This document shows, piece by piece, positions 17,652-27,593 of a stretch of 64,000 nt of DNA (the stretch's first letter is position 1; each line of letters starts with the position of its first letter). The notes under the pieces are model-generated. The model did no database searches. It was not told the DNA's origin and saw only the letters and a program-made list of their open reading frames with translations. Source of the DNA: an uncultured Parabacteroides sp. (GTDB taxonomy: Bacteria > Bacteroidota > Bacteroidia > Bacteroidales > Tannerellaceae); the NCBI GenBank assembly GCA_900552465.1, contig URZO01000010.1:23803-87802 (forward strand), read 5' to 3'. Position numbers and translations under genes: made by a program.

Positions 17652-18901
17652 AGGTCCTCCTAATAAATACCTCGGAATGTGTAGGTGGTGCTGCTGTTGC
17701 TGCAAGACGTTTAAAGCGTGCTTTGCTGAAAATTATTAGCGTAAATGTTAAAGTCTTGGTTCGAGATAAACAAACGGCAGATGTTGCCATTTGTTCTATA
17801 CAGCGGTCATGGTTTAGTCGTAAAGTGAGTTTTTTCCGTTTCCTCTGGGAGCGATTAATTATTTTTATTGCTAACTTTTTCTCTCGGCAAAACCTTTTTC
17901 AGGTTTCTATCGCTAATACAGGTAATAATGTCATAAAACAACCTGTTGTTCAGGAGGCTGATATTATTCATCTCCATTGGATTAATCAAGGCTTTCTATC
18001 TTTGTCCGATTTAAAAAAGTTGATTGCCTCAGGCAAGCCTGTAGTATGGACGCTCCATGATCTTTGGCCTGCAACAGCCATTTGTCATTATCCGGACAAG
18101 TGTGAAAAATATCAATCGAAATGTAGTCAATGCCCATTACAGGTCGTTTCTCCTCTATTTGATTTGGCTGCCTGGACTTATAGGAGGAAAAAGAAGATTG
18201 GATTAGATAAGGTTCATTTTGTCGGTTGTAGCAGATGGATAACGGAAATGGCGGAAAAAAGTTCTTTATTGGAAGGTGCATCGTTTACTTCTATTCCCAA
18301 TTCAATAGATACTTCTGTTTTTAAACCGAGAAATAAGAGCGATGCAAGAGTGTTATTACATTTGCCGGAAGATAAGTCCCTATTATTATTTGCCGCAGCT
18401 AAACTATCAGATAAAAGGAAAGGGGCAAATTATTTAATAGAGGCTTGCTCGGTGTTAAAACAGTGTTATACGGATAAGATAGAAATTGTTTTAATGGGTA
18501 ATGGCTCTGAAGAACTATGCCGGGCATTGCCTTTTAAAGTAAATTCATTAGGATATATTTCAGATCAGGCAACAATGGTTGCGGCCTATTCCTGTGCGGA
18601 TTTGTTTGTGATCCCTTCATTAGAAGATAATCTACCTAATACGATAATGGAATCGATGGCATGTGGAACACCCTGTGTAGGCTTTGCAACAGGCGGTATC
18701 CCTGAAATGATTGATCACAAAATAAATGGCTATGTTGCAAACTGTATGGATGCAAGCGATTTAGCTAACGGTATCCAATGGATTTTGGAACACAAAGACT
18801 GGCAAGTTCTTTCGGATGCTTGCGTGAAAAAAGTACAAGTGAATTATGCCGAAGAAGTTGTTGCCAAACGATATATAGAACTATATAAAAGTATTATATG
18901 A
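17648..18901 (+). CDS. Glycosyltransferase family 4
   Basis: This 417-residue GT-B enzyme has an N-terminal domain with the GGAAVAARR loop and a WTLHDLWPATAICHY segment followed by a cysteine cluster (DKCEKYQSKCSQC). The C-terminal donor-binding signature is SLEDNLPNTIMESMACG and GFATGGIPEMI. Genes with this cysteine cluster are common in Bacteroidales capsule loci. It overlaps both neighbours by four bases, so it is part of the same operon. The donor is unknown. Confidence 0.9.
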   Translation: MKVLLINTSECVGGAAVAARRLKRALLKIISVNVKVLVRDKQTADVAICSIQRSWFSRKVSFFRFLWERLIIFIANFFSRQNLFQVSIANTGNNVIKQPVVQEADIIHLHWINQGFLSLSDLKKLIASGKPVVWTLHDLWPATAICHYPDKCEKYQSKCSQCPLQVVSPLFDLAAWTYRRKKKIGLDKVHFVGCSRWITEMAEKSSLLEGASFTSIPNSIDTSVFKPRNKSDARVLLHLPEDKSLLLFAAAKLSDKRKGANYLIEACSVLKQCYTDKIEIVLMGNGSEELCRALPFKVNSLGYISDQATMVAAYSCADLFVIPSLEDNLPNTIMESMACGTPCVGFATGGIPEMIDHKINGYVANCMDASDLANGIQWILEHKDWQVLSDACVKKVQVNYAEEVVAKRYIELYKSII

Positions 18902-20877
18902 AAACATTATCAATAATCATACCTGCTTATAACGAAGAAAAAACAATTCATCTGATTTTGGATAAGATTAGAGATGTCGAGTTGATTGGGGGAGTGAGGA
19001 AACAGGTGATTATAGTAAATGATCATTCTAGTGATCAAACAGAAAAAGTTATCTTAAAGTATAAGGTAGATAACCCAATACTGGATATCCAGTATTGCCT
19101 TCATTATGCGAATGAAGGCAAAGGGGCTGCTATACGGACAGGAATTCAATTTGTAAAGGGCGACTTTGTCATTATACAAGATGCGGATTTGGAGTATGAT
19201 CCGAATGATTATAATTTGTTGTTACCATTATTGTTAAAAGGAGAAAAAGTCGTTTATGGTTCTCGATTTTTGATGAAAGAGAATAAACATTCCTATAAGA
19301 GTTTTTATTTAGGAGGATTATTGGTTACTACAGTGACAAATCTGCTTTATAATCAAAATTTAACTGATGAACCTACTTGCTATAAAGCTTTTCAATCAGA
19401 TTTTCTTAGGTCAATCCCTTTGGTTTGTACAGGTTTTGAGTTTTGCCCGGAGGTGACGGCTAAAGTTGCCCTTCGAGGATATAAAATAAAAGAAGTTCCG
19501 ATTCATTATTACCCCAGATCGGTAGAGGAGGGGAAGAAAATAAAATGGACAGATGGGGTTGAAGCGTTGTGGGTATTGTTCAATTATTACAGACTCCATG
19601 TACAGCAAAGATTATTACAAGCATGTAAAAAGTTATCGTTAACTTATTTGTTCCTTTCCGTTTTTTGTTTTCTCAGTATTTTGTTTGTGTATTGGATACC
19701 TCGGTCAGAGTCTATGAATCGGAACCTGTCGGATTCTCTTCAGACAGTGCTGTCAGAAGGAATTTATAAGCGTGCTTTTGTGAATATGATGCTGTTTGAC
19801 TTGGATAATCCGACTAATGAAATAATGCTTTCTAAAGCGGCCTATTATGATAAAGATCATATTTTGCAATCGGCATTGATGAATTATAGCTCATCGAAAG
19901 AGGATATTTTATCTGGGAATTATGTTTCATCAGAGAATGAAATGTATGGACGCTATTGGCATGGATATTTGTTGTTTTTGAAACCAGTCTTGCAGGTTAT
20001 GAATTATACTCAAATACGATATTTGAGTTATTTGTTGATCGGACTGTTGATCATCGGGATCAGTATTTTGATATATAAGAAGGCCAACATGCAAGCAACC
20101 TTTGCATTTATGGTTTCTATGATAGCTGTAGAATGCTATATTGTGCCATTGTCGTTGCAGCTAAGTACAATGTTCTATGTGTCTTTAGGTGCTGTATTCT
20201 TTTTATTATTATCTAATAACTTGCTAAATAATAGAGGAGTAAGTGTTTTCTTTTTTATTATTGGCGGTTTGACTGGCTTTTTTGATTTTTTGACAACACC
20301 TGTACTGTCATTAGGCTTGCCACTATTAGTTTATATTCTGTTAAATCGAAGAGGCGAGGATTGGAAACTTGTAATAAAATCTGCTCTTTGTTGGGGATTG
20401 GGATATGCTTCTATATGGATGACGAAGTGGATTTTGGTTTCGGCTCTGACTGATTATAATATGATTGCAGATGCTGTTTCCCAGGCCTTTTTACGGATGG
20501 GAATCGGTTCGGGTAATGGTGTGAATCCTGAAGTGGAACAAGGAAATGTTCTATTTGAAAGAGTTGGTCAGACATTCGCTAATTTACCTTCTAATCCTAC
20601 TATGTTGTTGATCTTATTCTTTTTGGGGGGTGTTTGTGGAATCTTCTTTTTGTTGCCTAAAAAGGAGCATGCATACAAAAATAATATTGCTTATATTTTG
20701 ATAGCGTTGATTCCGATTGTTTGGTATGCCATGTTGGGGAATCATACCGGCATTCATTGGCGATTTACTCATCGTTCGTTAGCTGTGACGATGTTTGCAG
20801 GTTTATTGTTCTTAATGAATGCTATAGACTGGAAACGAATCAAATCTCCTGTCCGATATATCCGGTCTCGACGATGA
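18898..20877 (+). CDS. Polyprenyl-phosphate GT2 fused to a multi-spanning membrane domain
   Basis: Residues 1 to about 240 form a DPM1-like GT2 (LSIIIPAYNEEKTIHLIL, VNDHSSDQT, IQDADLEYDP, YGSRF), the class that transfers a sugar to undecaprenyl phosphate. From about 245 to 655 there are roughly ten hydrophobic segments, starting LSLTYLFLSVFCFLSILF, with a large extracytoplasmic loop near 270-370. At 659 residues it is far longer than a plain DPM1-like enzyme. The membrane half resembles GT-C or flippase-type partners in general form, but I do not recognise a specific family. It is the last intact gene of the AT-rich locus. Confidence 0.82.
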   Translation: MKTLSIIIPAYNEEKTIHLILDKIRDVELIGGVRKQVIIVNDHSSDQTEKVILKYKVDNPILDIQYCLHYANEGKGAAIRTGIQFVKGDFVIIQDADLEYDPNDYNLLLPLLLKGEKVVYGSRFLMKENKHSYKSFYLGGLLVTTVTNLLYNQNLTDEPTCYKAFQSDFLRSIPLVCTGFEFCPEVTAKVALRGYKIKEVPIHYYPRSVEEGKKIKWTDGVEALWVLFNYYRLHVQQRLLQACKKLSLTYLFLSVFCFLSILFVYWIPRSESMNRNLSDSLQTVLSEGIYKRAFVNMMLFDLDNPTNEIMLSKAAYYDKDHILQSALMNYSSSKEDILSGNYVSSENEMYGRYWHGYLLFLKPVLQVMNYTQIRYLSYLLIGLLIIGISILIYKKANMQATFAFMVSMIAVECYIVPLSLQLSTMFYVSLGAVFFLLLSNNLLNNRGVSVFFFIIGGLTGFFDFLTTPVLSLGLPLLVYILLNRRGEDWKLVIKSALCWGLGYASIWMTKWILVSALTDYNMIADAVSQAFLRMGIGSGNGVNPEVEQGNVLFERVGQTFANLPSNPTMLLILFFLGGVCGIFFLLPKKEHAYKNNIAYILIALIPIVWYAMLGNHTGIHWRFTHRSLAVTMFAGLLFLMNAIDWKRIKSPVRYIRSRR

Positions 20878-21339
20878 TGGGACAGTACAGATACGAATTT
20901 ATGACGATAAATTGGTAATTGCTAACGAAGTTCGTTTGCAGGATATCACGGTATAGGATTTATCCAGGTCCCATCCTTCCAGACCACATAACAAATTGAT
21001 TGCCGATGTCTTTTATAAAGCCGGTTTTATCGAAAGTTGGGGGAGAGGGACGCAACGGATTTTCGATGTATAAAAGAAGGATTACCCGCTCCTGTTTGTG
21101 AGTATAAGATGGGCTTTTTATATCTGATATTTTCAAATGAGCGGATAAATGAGTTAACGGAAATGGAACAGAAAGTGTATGATCTGATTCGCCTAAATCC
21201 GCACATACGTCAATCGGATTTGTTTGTACAGTTGGACTTGACAGAGCAATATATTCGTAAGATCGTAAAACATTTGAAGGACGGAATGTTTATTGAAAGA
21301 GTGGGGGCTCGAAAGAATGGATATTGGAAAGTAAAGTAA
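20878..21339 (+). pseudogene. Remnant of AlbA_2/HATPase-type transcriptional regulator (first fragment)
   Basis: Directly after the preceding stop the sequence reads, with stops and a frameshift, DDGTVQIRIYDDKLVIANE, then HPSRPHNKLIADVFYKAGF and IESWGRGTQRI, then IKEGLPAPVCEY in another frame, and a winged-helix tail (IRQSDLFVQLDLTEQYIRK). This order matches the C-terminal half of AlbA_2-domain ATP-binding regulators common in Bacteroidales. In-frame stops occur near 20956 and 21072. The N-terminal half is missing. It is a dead relic at the island's edge. Confidence 0.75.
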
Positions 21340-21346
21340 GGCGTTT

Positions 21347-21661
21347 GTGGGGGAATATATTGGTAATATATCTGATGGGTTTATGGTGACGGTGTTTGGT
21401 GATAAGGTCGGTGGTACAATTGGTGGTACAAATAAATGGTTGTTGAGGCAATCTTTCGTTTCTCTTGAAGGGGTTAAGGAGCAAATTGTACAGATTATGA
21501 AGGAAAATCCTTCCGTAACAATTCGCCAACTGAGTTTATCATTGGATATGAACAAGTCCGCAATGCAGAGGCATATCGATGCTTTGAAAAAGAATGGATA
21601 TATAGAGCGGGAAGGAATTACTCGTGGGAAATGGATTGTAAAGTTAAATAGAACAGAGTAA
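21347..21661 (+). pseudogene. Second AlbA_2-type regulator fragment with HTH tail
   Basis: An open stretch of 104 codons with only a GTG start (21347) begins NISDGFMVTVFGDKVGGTIGG, the sequence normally found near the end of AlbA_2-type regulators. It then has a winged-helix segment (VTIRQLSLSLDMNKSAMQRH, then GYIEREG). It seems to be the tail of a second copy of the gene whose remnant lies just upstream. It could be expressed as a small DNA-binding protein, but a missing start and head make a relic more likely. Confidence 0.6.
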
Positions 21662-21667
21662 TATTAT

Positions 21668-22429
21668 ATGCAGCAACAACCTACATTTTCAATCATAACA
21701 ATAATATATAACGCATCCCGTTGGGCGGAACAGACTTTTTTGAACGTGTTGAGCCAGTCGTATCCGCATATCGAATATATTGTGATTGACGGCGGCTCGA
21801 CGGATGGAACGGTCGATATTATCAAACGGTATGAGTCGGGACTTGCTTATTGGGTGAGCGAGCCGGATAAGGGTATTTATGATGCCATGAATAAGGGGCT
21901 TCAGAAGGCGACGGGCGATTATGTCTGGTTTATCAATGCCGGTGATACCTTATGTACGTCGGATACGGTCCAGCGGGTGGCTTCCCTGATACAAAAGCGA
22001 AAGACGCTGCCGGATGTTATATATGGTGAAACGAACATTGTGGACGAGGAAGGGCGGTCATTGGGGCTCAGGCGCCTCAAGGCCCCCCGGAAGCTTTCGT
22101 GGAAAAGTTTTCGTATGGGAATGTTGGTTTGTCACCAGTCGTTTATAACAAAACGTGTCATTGCTCCGTTATATGACTTACAATACCGCTATTCTGCCGA
22201 TTTCGACTGGTGCATCCGCTGCATGAAACAGGCCAGGGCGTTGTATAATACGCATCTTACCCTGTCTAACTTTCTGGATGGCGGAACGAGTACGACGCAA
22301 AGAAAAGCATCATTGCGAGAACGATATGCGATTATGTGCAAATATTATGGTACTTTTGTTACGGTTTTGCTCCATGGATGGTTTGCTGTCCGTTTCTACA
22401 CGGCCAAATGCCTGAAGGGACGCGTTTGA
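21668..22429 (+). CDS. Glycosyltransferase family 2 (WcaA-like)
   Basis: This 253-residue GT2 begins with FSIITIIYNASRWAEQTF and has IDGGSTDGT, YDAMNKGLQKATGDYV and the acidic INAGD site; SADFDWCIR lies in the acceptor region. The base composition is clearly less AT-rich than in genes before 20.9 kb, so it belongs to the chromosomal backbone rather than the island. It lies 4 bases before the YfhO-like gene. Confidence 0.9.
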   Translation: MQQQPTFSIITIIYNASRWAEQTFLNVLSQSYPHIEYIVIDGGSTDGTVDIIKRYESGLAYWVSEPDKGIYDAMNKGLQKATGDYVWFINAGDTLCTSDTVQRVASLIQKRKTLPDVIYGETNIVDEEGRSLGLRRLKAPRKLSWKSFRMGMLVCHQSFITKRVIAPLYDLQYRYSADFDWCIRCMKQARALYNTHLTLSNFLDGGTSTTQRKASLRERYAIMCKYYGTFVTVLLHGWFAVRFYTAKCLKGRV

Positions 22430-22433
22430 TAGT

Positions 22434-24974
22434 ATGAATTTTAATGATATATATATGAAGGATTTGCTAAAGCAGTGGGGGAAACACATTGTTGCCCTGA
22501 TCTTGTTTTTAGGTCTGGTGATGGTCTATTTTTCACCGGCGGTGTTTGATGGGAAAGTTGTTATGCAGGGAGATAGCATCAAAGCATCCGGAATGGGGCA
22601 TAGCCAGATGGATCAGTATGCCAAGACTGCACAGCCGGGAGAGTTTAGTGCCTGGTCGGATGCCATGTTCGGGGGAATGCCGTATGTTTCAGGATATGGG
22701 CAGCCTGCACCGAGTATGCCTTCTTATACGATTGTGGATGGGTGGTTGAAGACTGTCGGATATATGAATGCGGCTATGGTTTTTGTCGGTTTAGTCAGTT
22801 TCTACCTGCTGATGTGTATCATGGGAGTGAACTGGTGGTTGGCGATTGCCGGAGCGATTGCCTTTGCCTTTGCTTCATATAACATCATTATAATAGAGGC
22901 CGGGCATATTGTGAAGGCATACGTGATCGGATATATGCCGGTCACATTGGCAGGGATGGCTTTGCTTTTCAGGCGTTCTTATCTGTGGGGAGCTGTTCTG
23001 TTCTTATTGGGGGTGGCTTTGTCCTTGGCGAACGGACATGTTCAGATTACCTATTATCTGGTGTTGCTTTGCTTATTGATTTATATAGGATATGTAATTA
23101 AGAAAATCAGAGAGAAGGCATATGGGGAATGGTTGAAGACAACCTTGATTATGGCGGCTTGCGTTATTCTGGCGGTGTTACCGAATGCACAAGGAATGTA
23201 TTCCAACTGGGATCTGAGTCAGCATTCGACGCGTGGGGCAACGGAACTGACGCCTAAACCCGATGCTTCGGGAAAGGTGGAAAAGGTTTCTACCGGTCTG
23301 GACAAAGATTATGCTTTCCAGTGGAGCTATGGTTGGAAAGAATTACTGACGGTTCTTGTGCCGAATACGTATGGCGGAAGTTCCGGCGGTACGTTGGACA
23401 GCTCTTCGGAATTATATAAAGAATTGAAGAAGAACGGGGCGCAGGTAGGAAAGGAAGTACAGACTTATACATATTGGGGAGACAAGATTTTTACCTCCGG
23501 ACCGGTTTATTTCGGGGCATTGGTCTGCTTCCTGTTCGTTTTGGGGATGTTTGTGGTCCGGAATCCGATGAAATGGTGGCTGTTTGCCGGCTCGCTCTTT
23601 TTGACTTTCCTGGCATTGGGGCGTAACTTTGATGCTTTCAACGATTTGATGTTCCATTATCTGCCGATGTATAATAAGTTCCGTACCGTCGAAATGGCGT
23701 TGGTGATACCTGGATTGGTATTTCCGATTGTCGGTATTTGGGGATTGCGGGAAATTCTGGCGCAGAAAGTGGATGAGGCCCGGTTGAAGAAAGGATTCCT
23801 TTGGGCTTTGGGATTGACGGGAGGTATTTGTGTAGTTCTTTGGCTGATGCCGTCTTTGTTGTTGAATTTCCGATCTGCTTATGATGCTCAGTTCCAGAAT
23901 CAGGTGCCGGAGTGGTATTATACGGCTTTGTTGATGGACCGTGCCTCATTGGCTTCGGCAGACGCGCTACGTTCTTTGATCTTTATTCTGTTGGGAGCCA
24001 GTCTGCTTGTCTGGTTCTGGAAAGCAAAGAATAAGAAAACGACTGCTACGTTTGTGAGTGCAGGTATGGCTGTTCTTATATTGATAGACCTTTGGACTGT
24101 GGATCGCCGTTATTTGAATGACAGTAATTTCGTCAAACAACAGCCGGGTGAAATGTATAAGGAAACAGTAGCCGATAAGGAAATCCTGAAGGATGCGGAT
24201 TCCACTTTCCGTGTCCTGAATATTAATAATCCCTGGCAGGAAACGAATACTTCTTATTATCATCATTCAATAGGTGGTTACCATGCCGTAAAACTGCGCC
24301 GTTACCAGGAACTGATCGATCATCGTCTGGATGGGGAGTTACGTGGTATTATCGGGGCTTTGCAGAAGGCCCGGACGGCAGATGATGTAATGTCTGCGCT
24401 GGCTGCTTGTCCTTCATTGAATATGCTGAATACGCGTTATGTTATCTATAATCCGGAACAGCCGCCGTTGAGAAATCCGTATGCATTTGGAAATGCATGG
24501 TTTGTGGATAAATTGGACGTTGTGGAGAATGCCGATGCCGAGATCGAGGCGTTGAATACGATCGATCCGTTGGTAACGGCTGTCGTCGATAAGCGTTTCC
24601 AGAAGGATTTGGAAGGATTTGTACCGCAGAAAGACTCTACTGCAACGATCGTATTGGAAGAATACCGTCCGAACCGTTTGACATATAAGAGTAAAGCTGA
24701 TAAGGAACAATTGGCTGTATTTTCTGAAGTCTATTACCAACCGGGATGGACAGCAACGGTCGACGGTAAAGAAGTGCCCCATTTCCGCGCAGACTGGATC
24801 TTGCGGGGAATGCGTGTTCCGGCAGGCGAGCACACGATTGTGTTCGAATTCAGACCACAAGGGTATGTTACGGCTGCTTATGTTTCTTCCTATAGCTCGT
24901 TCCTGATCTTGTTACTGTTGATTGCGGCAGTCGGTTGGTCGGGGTGGAAATATTGGAGAAAGAATAAGACATAA
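22434..24974 (+). CDS. YfhO-like polytopic membrane protein
   Basis: This 846-residue membrane protein has an N-terminal transmembrane segment (VALILFLGLVMVYFSPAVFDG) and about a dozen further hydrophobic helices. A large extracytoplasmic C-terminal domain of roughly residues 570-810 is closed by a final helix and a basic tail (KYWRKN). The opening FSPAVFDGKVVMQGDSIK and the late VYYQPGWTATVDGKEVP are hallmarks of YfhO-family proteins. Family members are linked to glycosylation of cell-envelope polymers in Gram-positives; the role in Bacteroidales is not established. It follows a GT2 gene by 4 bases and ends at a bidirectional terminator. Confidence 0.85.
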   Translation: MNFNDIYMKDLLKQWGKHIVALILFLGLVMVYFSPAVFDGKVVMQGDSIKASGMGHSQMDQYAKTAQPGEFSAWSDAMFGGMPYVSGYGQPAPSMPSYTIVDGWLKTVGYMNAAMVFVGLVSFYLLMCIMGVNWWLAIAGAIAFAFASYNIIIIEAGHIVKAYVIGYMPVTLAGMALLFRRSYLWGAVLFLLGVALSLANGHVQITYYLVLLCLLIYIGYVIKKIREKAYGEWLKTTLIMAACVILAVLPNAQGMYSNWDLSQHSTRGATELTPKPDASGKVEKVSTGLDKDYAFQWSYGWKELLTVLVPNTYGGSSGGTLDSSSELYKELKKNGAQVGKEVQTYTYWGDKIFTSGPVYFGALVCFLFVLGMFVVRNPMKWWLFAGSLFLTFLALGRNFDAFNDLMFHYLPMYNKFRTVEMALVIPGLVFPIVGIWGLREILAQKVDEARLKKGFLWALGLTGGICVVLWLMPSLLLNFRSAYDAQFQNQVPEWYYTALLMDRASLASADALRSLIFILLGASLLVWFWKAKNKKTTATFVSAGMAVLILIDLWTVDRRYLNDSNFVKQQPGEMYKETVADKEILKDADSTFRVLNINNPWQETNTSYYHHSIGGYHAVKLRRYQELIDHRLDGELRGIIGALQKARTADDVMSALAACPSLNMLNTRYVIYNPEQPPLRNPYAFGNAWFVDKLDVVENADAEIEALNTIDPLVTAVVDKRFQKDLEGFVPQKDSTATIVLEEYRPNRLTYKSKADKEQLAVFSEVYYQPGWTATVDGKEVPHFRADWILRGMRVPAGEHTIVFEFRPQGYVTAAYVSSYSSFLILLLLIAAVGWSGWKYWRKNKT

Positions 24975-24978
24975 TGTG

Positions 24979-25005
24979 GTAAGGGCGAGGTTTTCTCGCC
25001 CTTAC
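24979..25005. terminator. Bidirectional rho-independent terminator between convergent genes
   Basis: An 11-bp perfect stem GTAAGGGCGAG / CTCGCCCTTAC with a GTTTT loop lies between the YfhO-like gene and the minus-strand GT2. The right arm includes the stop codon of the latter. Confidence 0.75.
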
Positions 25006-26000
25006 TTATAGAATGTCTTCTGAAACGCCGAAAACTCTTCTTTCTTTAGAACCAGTCTGTTCCAGGTGGCATCCAGGAAGCCGCAGCCGTATCCTAATAA
25101 CTGGATAAAGGAAGCGATAATTGACAAGAAGCCGATTTTAATACTTTTATTCTGCATGGAAGAATCGGCAAGAATCAGCAGACAGAATAGTCCGAGCGGC
25201 AATAAACTCCATGCGCAGAAGATGCTTCCGAGCAGGAGGAATAATACCCCTAATGTAAAGACTGCCGGCAATAAGTGAACCAACTTTAGTGAATCCGGAT
25301 ATTTCTTATACAGGTTGATCCGGGCGATCCCGGAATTATAAACCTGGCGGAAGAACTTACGCCAGTCCGTACGCCGTTTGTGATAGACCCAGGCAGAGGG
25401 GAACAGGCATACTTTGTATCCGTTCTTAAAGAGACGGATGCTGAAATCGATATCTTCCCCAAAGCGCATGGCGGAAAAGCCGTTGAGGGCCTCGTATGTG
25501 CTTTTACGGATTCCCATATTGAAGCTACGCGGATAGAACTTGTCCATCTTCTTTTTCCCTCCCCGGATGCCTCCTGTCGTGAAGAAGGAGGTCATGGAGT
25601 AGTTAATGGCCTTCTGCACATCTGTAAAGCTGTCTGAGGCCTTATCCGGTCCTCCGAAAGCGTCTGCCCCGGTTTCCTGTAATTCCTTGTTTACCGATTT
25701 GATATAATCGGGAGGGAGGATACAATCCGAGTCAAGAACGATCAGATAATCGCCTTTGCTCTGCTTAGCCCCGTAGTTACGGGCATTTCCGGGTCCTCCA
25801 TTGGGAATGTAGAAATAGGAAATATCCAATTTATCCTTAAAAGCATCGACAACATGCTCACAGGTCTCTTTGGAGCCGTCTTCAACGATGACGACCTCAA
25901 AATTCGTTTTGCTTTGCTGCGTAAGGCTTTCCAACAGCTCCTCTACCTCGTTGGGGCGGTTGTAGACGGGGATGATTAGGGATAAACGGGATGTTGCCAT
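25002..26000 (-). CDS. Glycosyltransferase family 2 with C-terminal membrane helices
   Basis: This 332-residue GT2 begins SRLSLIIPVYNRPNEVEEL and has VIVEDGSKE, NARNYGAKQSKGDYL and LDSDCILPP. RFGEDIDFSIR marks the catalytic-base region. Hydrophobic segments near residues 245-285 suggest membrane attachment. It is the last gene of the ahcY-led minus-strand operon, 14 bases after the FAD oxidoreductase. Confidence 0.88.
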   Translation of the reverse strand: MATSRLSLIIPVYNRPNEVEELLESLTQQSKTNFEVVIVEDGSKETCEHVVDAFKDKLDISYFYIPNGGPGNARNYGAKQSKGDYLIVLDSDCILPPDYIKSVNKELQETGADAFGGPDKASDSFTDVQKAINYSMTSFFTTGGIRGGKKKMDKFYPRSFNMGIRKSTYEALNGFSAMRFGEDIDFSIRLFKNGYKVCLFPSAWVYHKRRTDWRKFFRQVYNSGIARINLYKKYPDSLKLVHLLPAVFTLGVLFLLLGSIFCAWSLLPLGLFCLLILADSSMQNKSIKIGFLSIIASFIQLLGYGCGFLDATWNRLVLKKEEFSAFQKTFYK

Positions 26001-26014
26001 ATTTATAACGTTCC

Positions 26015-27589
26015 TTATTTTTTAGTTTCGTGATACTCTTCTTCTGTATTGACATTCCAGATCGAAGATTTATCTGCATTCCTGCCGATTACACAATTTA
26101 CTGCTTCGATAGCTGTCAGCATTGAATGATCCATATTGTTATAACGATGCTGGCCGTTGCGTCCGATACAGTAGAGGTTTTCAATCTTGGATAAGAAGTC
26201 GATTACTTTGTCCAGTTGATAGTAGCTGCCAAAATAAGAAGGGTATGCCTTTTTTACTTTGATCTCAACAGACTCGCGGACATCTTTACTATCGATAATG
26301 TCTATTTTTTCCAGTTCGCTGATTGCCATTTTGATAAAATCTTCTTTTGGCATATTCCACATTTCATCACCTTCCGTACAGAAATATTCCAAGCCAATCC
26401 ACATCTTGTTTTCATAATCAGCTACCATATAAGGAGACCAGTTATTGAATATTTGCAAACGTCCGATCTTTACATCTCTTTCTTGGATATATATCCAAGT
26501 ATCAGGAACGCGTTCCTGATATGTCTTGATTTTTGTCTTGTTGCTTATTTTAAGTTTGTCGACTAATAATCCGACTGTGATAAAATCACGATAAGGCAGA
26601 TCTGAAGCGATTTGTCTGATTTCTTCAGGGACTTCGATACCGCATAAAGCAGGAATCAGATCTTTGATCGGCATGGAAGAGAACAGGTAGTTACACGGAA
26701 TCGTCTGTGTGCTATCTCCGTTTTTTACATCTACGGCTGTAACGAGATTGTTTTCAATATGGATGTGCGTGACTTTTGCCTCTTTAAGAACTTCTCCACC
26801 CTTGTTTTGTACCTCTGAAGCTACGGTTTCCCATAACTGTCCCGGCCCTAATTTGGGGTAGATAAATTGTTCGATCAGAGAAGTCTCTGCTTCTTTTTGC
26901 TCGATAGACTGTTTGGATGAAAAGGCCTTTTTAATGACATGGGTTACTACTTTCAGAAGCGATAACCCTTTTACACGCTGGGCTCCCCAGTCGGCTCCTA
27001 ATTTGGAAGGATGGATACCCCAAACCTTTTCCGTGTAGTCTTCGAAAAACATCTTATACAGAGGTTGCCCGAAGCGGTTTATATAGAAGTTTTCAAGTGA
27101 GTCTTCCTTGCGTTTGAAAACAGTCGACCAAACATAGCCTGTTCCTGCTTTCATCGTGCGCCATAAGCCCATATTCCGGAATGTCTCCAGCTTGAGGGAA
27201 ATTGGATATTCGAAGAATTTTCTAAGGTAGAAAATGCGGGATACACGTTGGCGTATCAGCATGACACGATTTTCCTTTTCCGGATCAGGTCCTTGAGCGG
27301 GTATCGGCTTGTTAGGATGAAGCAATAGGTCGTCTTTGGCACCCTTTCCCTGGATCGGCATCATTTTTTGCCACCACTGCATAACCGTGTCGCTTTTTGA
27401 AAAGAACCGGTGACCACCGATATCAATACGATTCCCTTTGTATTGAACGGTTTTGGAGATCCCTCCGATTTCATCAGTCTCTTCACATACAACAGGATGA
27501 ATATTACTCTTCTCAAGTAGTTCGTAAGCAGCCGTCAATCCCGCAGGGCCAGCTCCTATGATAATGGCTTGTTTTTTTATTTCTTCCAT
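26015..27589 (-). CDS. FAD/NAD(P)-dependent oxidoreductase (UDP-galactopyranose mutase/HemY-like fold)
   Basis: This 524-residue flavoprotein has the N-terminal dinucleotide motif IIGAGPAGLTAAYEL, the GGISKTV loop and IGGHRFFSK. The C-terminal FAD segment NLYCIGRNGQHRYNNMDHS resembles UDP-galactopyranose mutase-like proteins. It sits in a glycosyltransferase/GtrA operon, so a sugar-nucleotide or lipid-linked sugar substrate is more likely than protoporphyrinogen. The precise reaction is unknown. Confidence 0.82.
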   Translation of the reverse strand: MEEIKKQAIIIGAGPAGLTAAYELLEKSNIHPVVCEETDEIGGISKTVQYKGNRIDIGGHRFFSKSDTVMQWWQKMMPIQGKGAKDDLLLHPNKPIPAQGPDPEKENRVMLIRQRVSRIFYLRKFFEYPISLKLETFRNMGLWRTMKAGTGYVWSTVFKRKEDSLENFYINRFGQPLYKMFFEDYTEKVWGIHPSKLGADWGAQRVKGLSLLKVVTHVIKKAFSSKQSIEQKEAETSLIEQFIYPKLGPGQLWETVASEVQNKGGEVLKEAKVTHIHIENNLVTAVDVKNGDSTQTIPCNYLFSSMPIKDLIPALCGIEVPEEIRQIASDLPYRDFITVGLLVDKLKISNKTKIKTYQERVPDTWIYIQERDVKIGRLQIFNNWSPYMVADYENKMWIGLEYFCTEGDEMWNMPKEDFIKMAISELEKIDIIDSKDVRESVEIKVKKAYPSYFGSYYQLDKVIDFLSKIENLYCIGRNGQHRYNNMDHSMLTAIEAVNCVIGRNADKSSIWNVNTEEEYHETKK

Positions 27590-27593
27590 GATA

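Noticed and set aside
20721..20918. A 65-codon + frame across the end of the DPM1-like gene
   Set aside because: It overlaps the supported gene in another frame and its translation has no recognisable feature.
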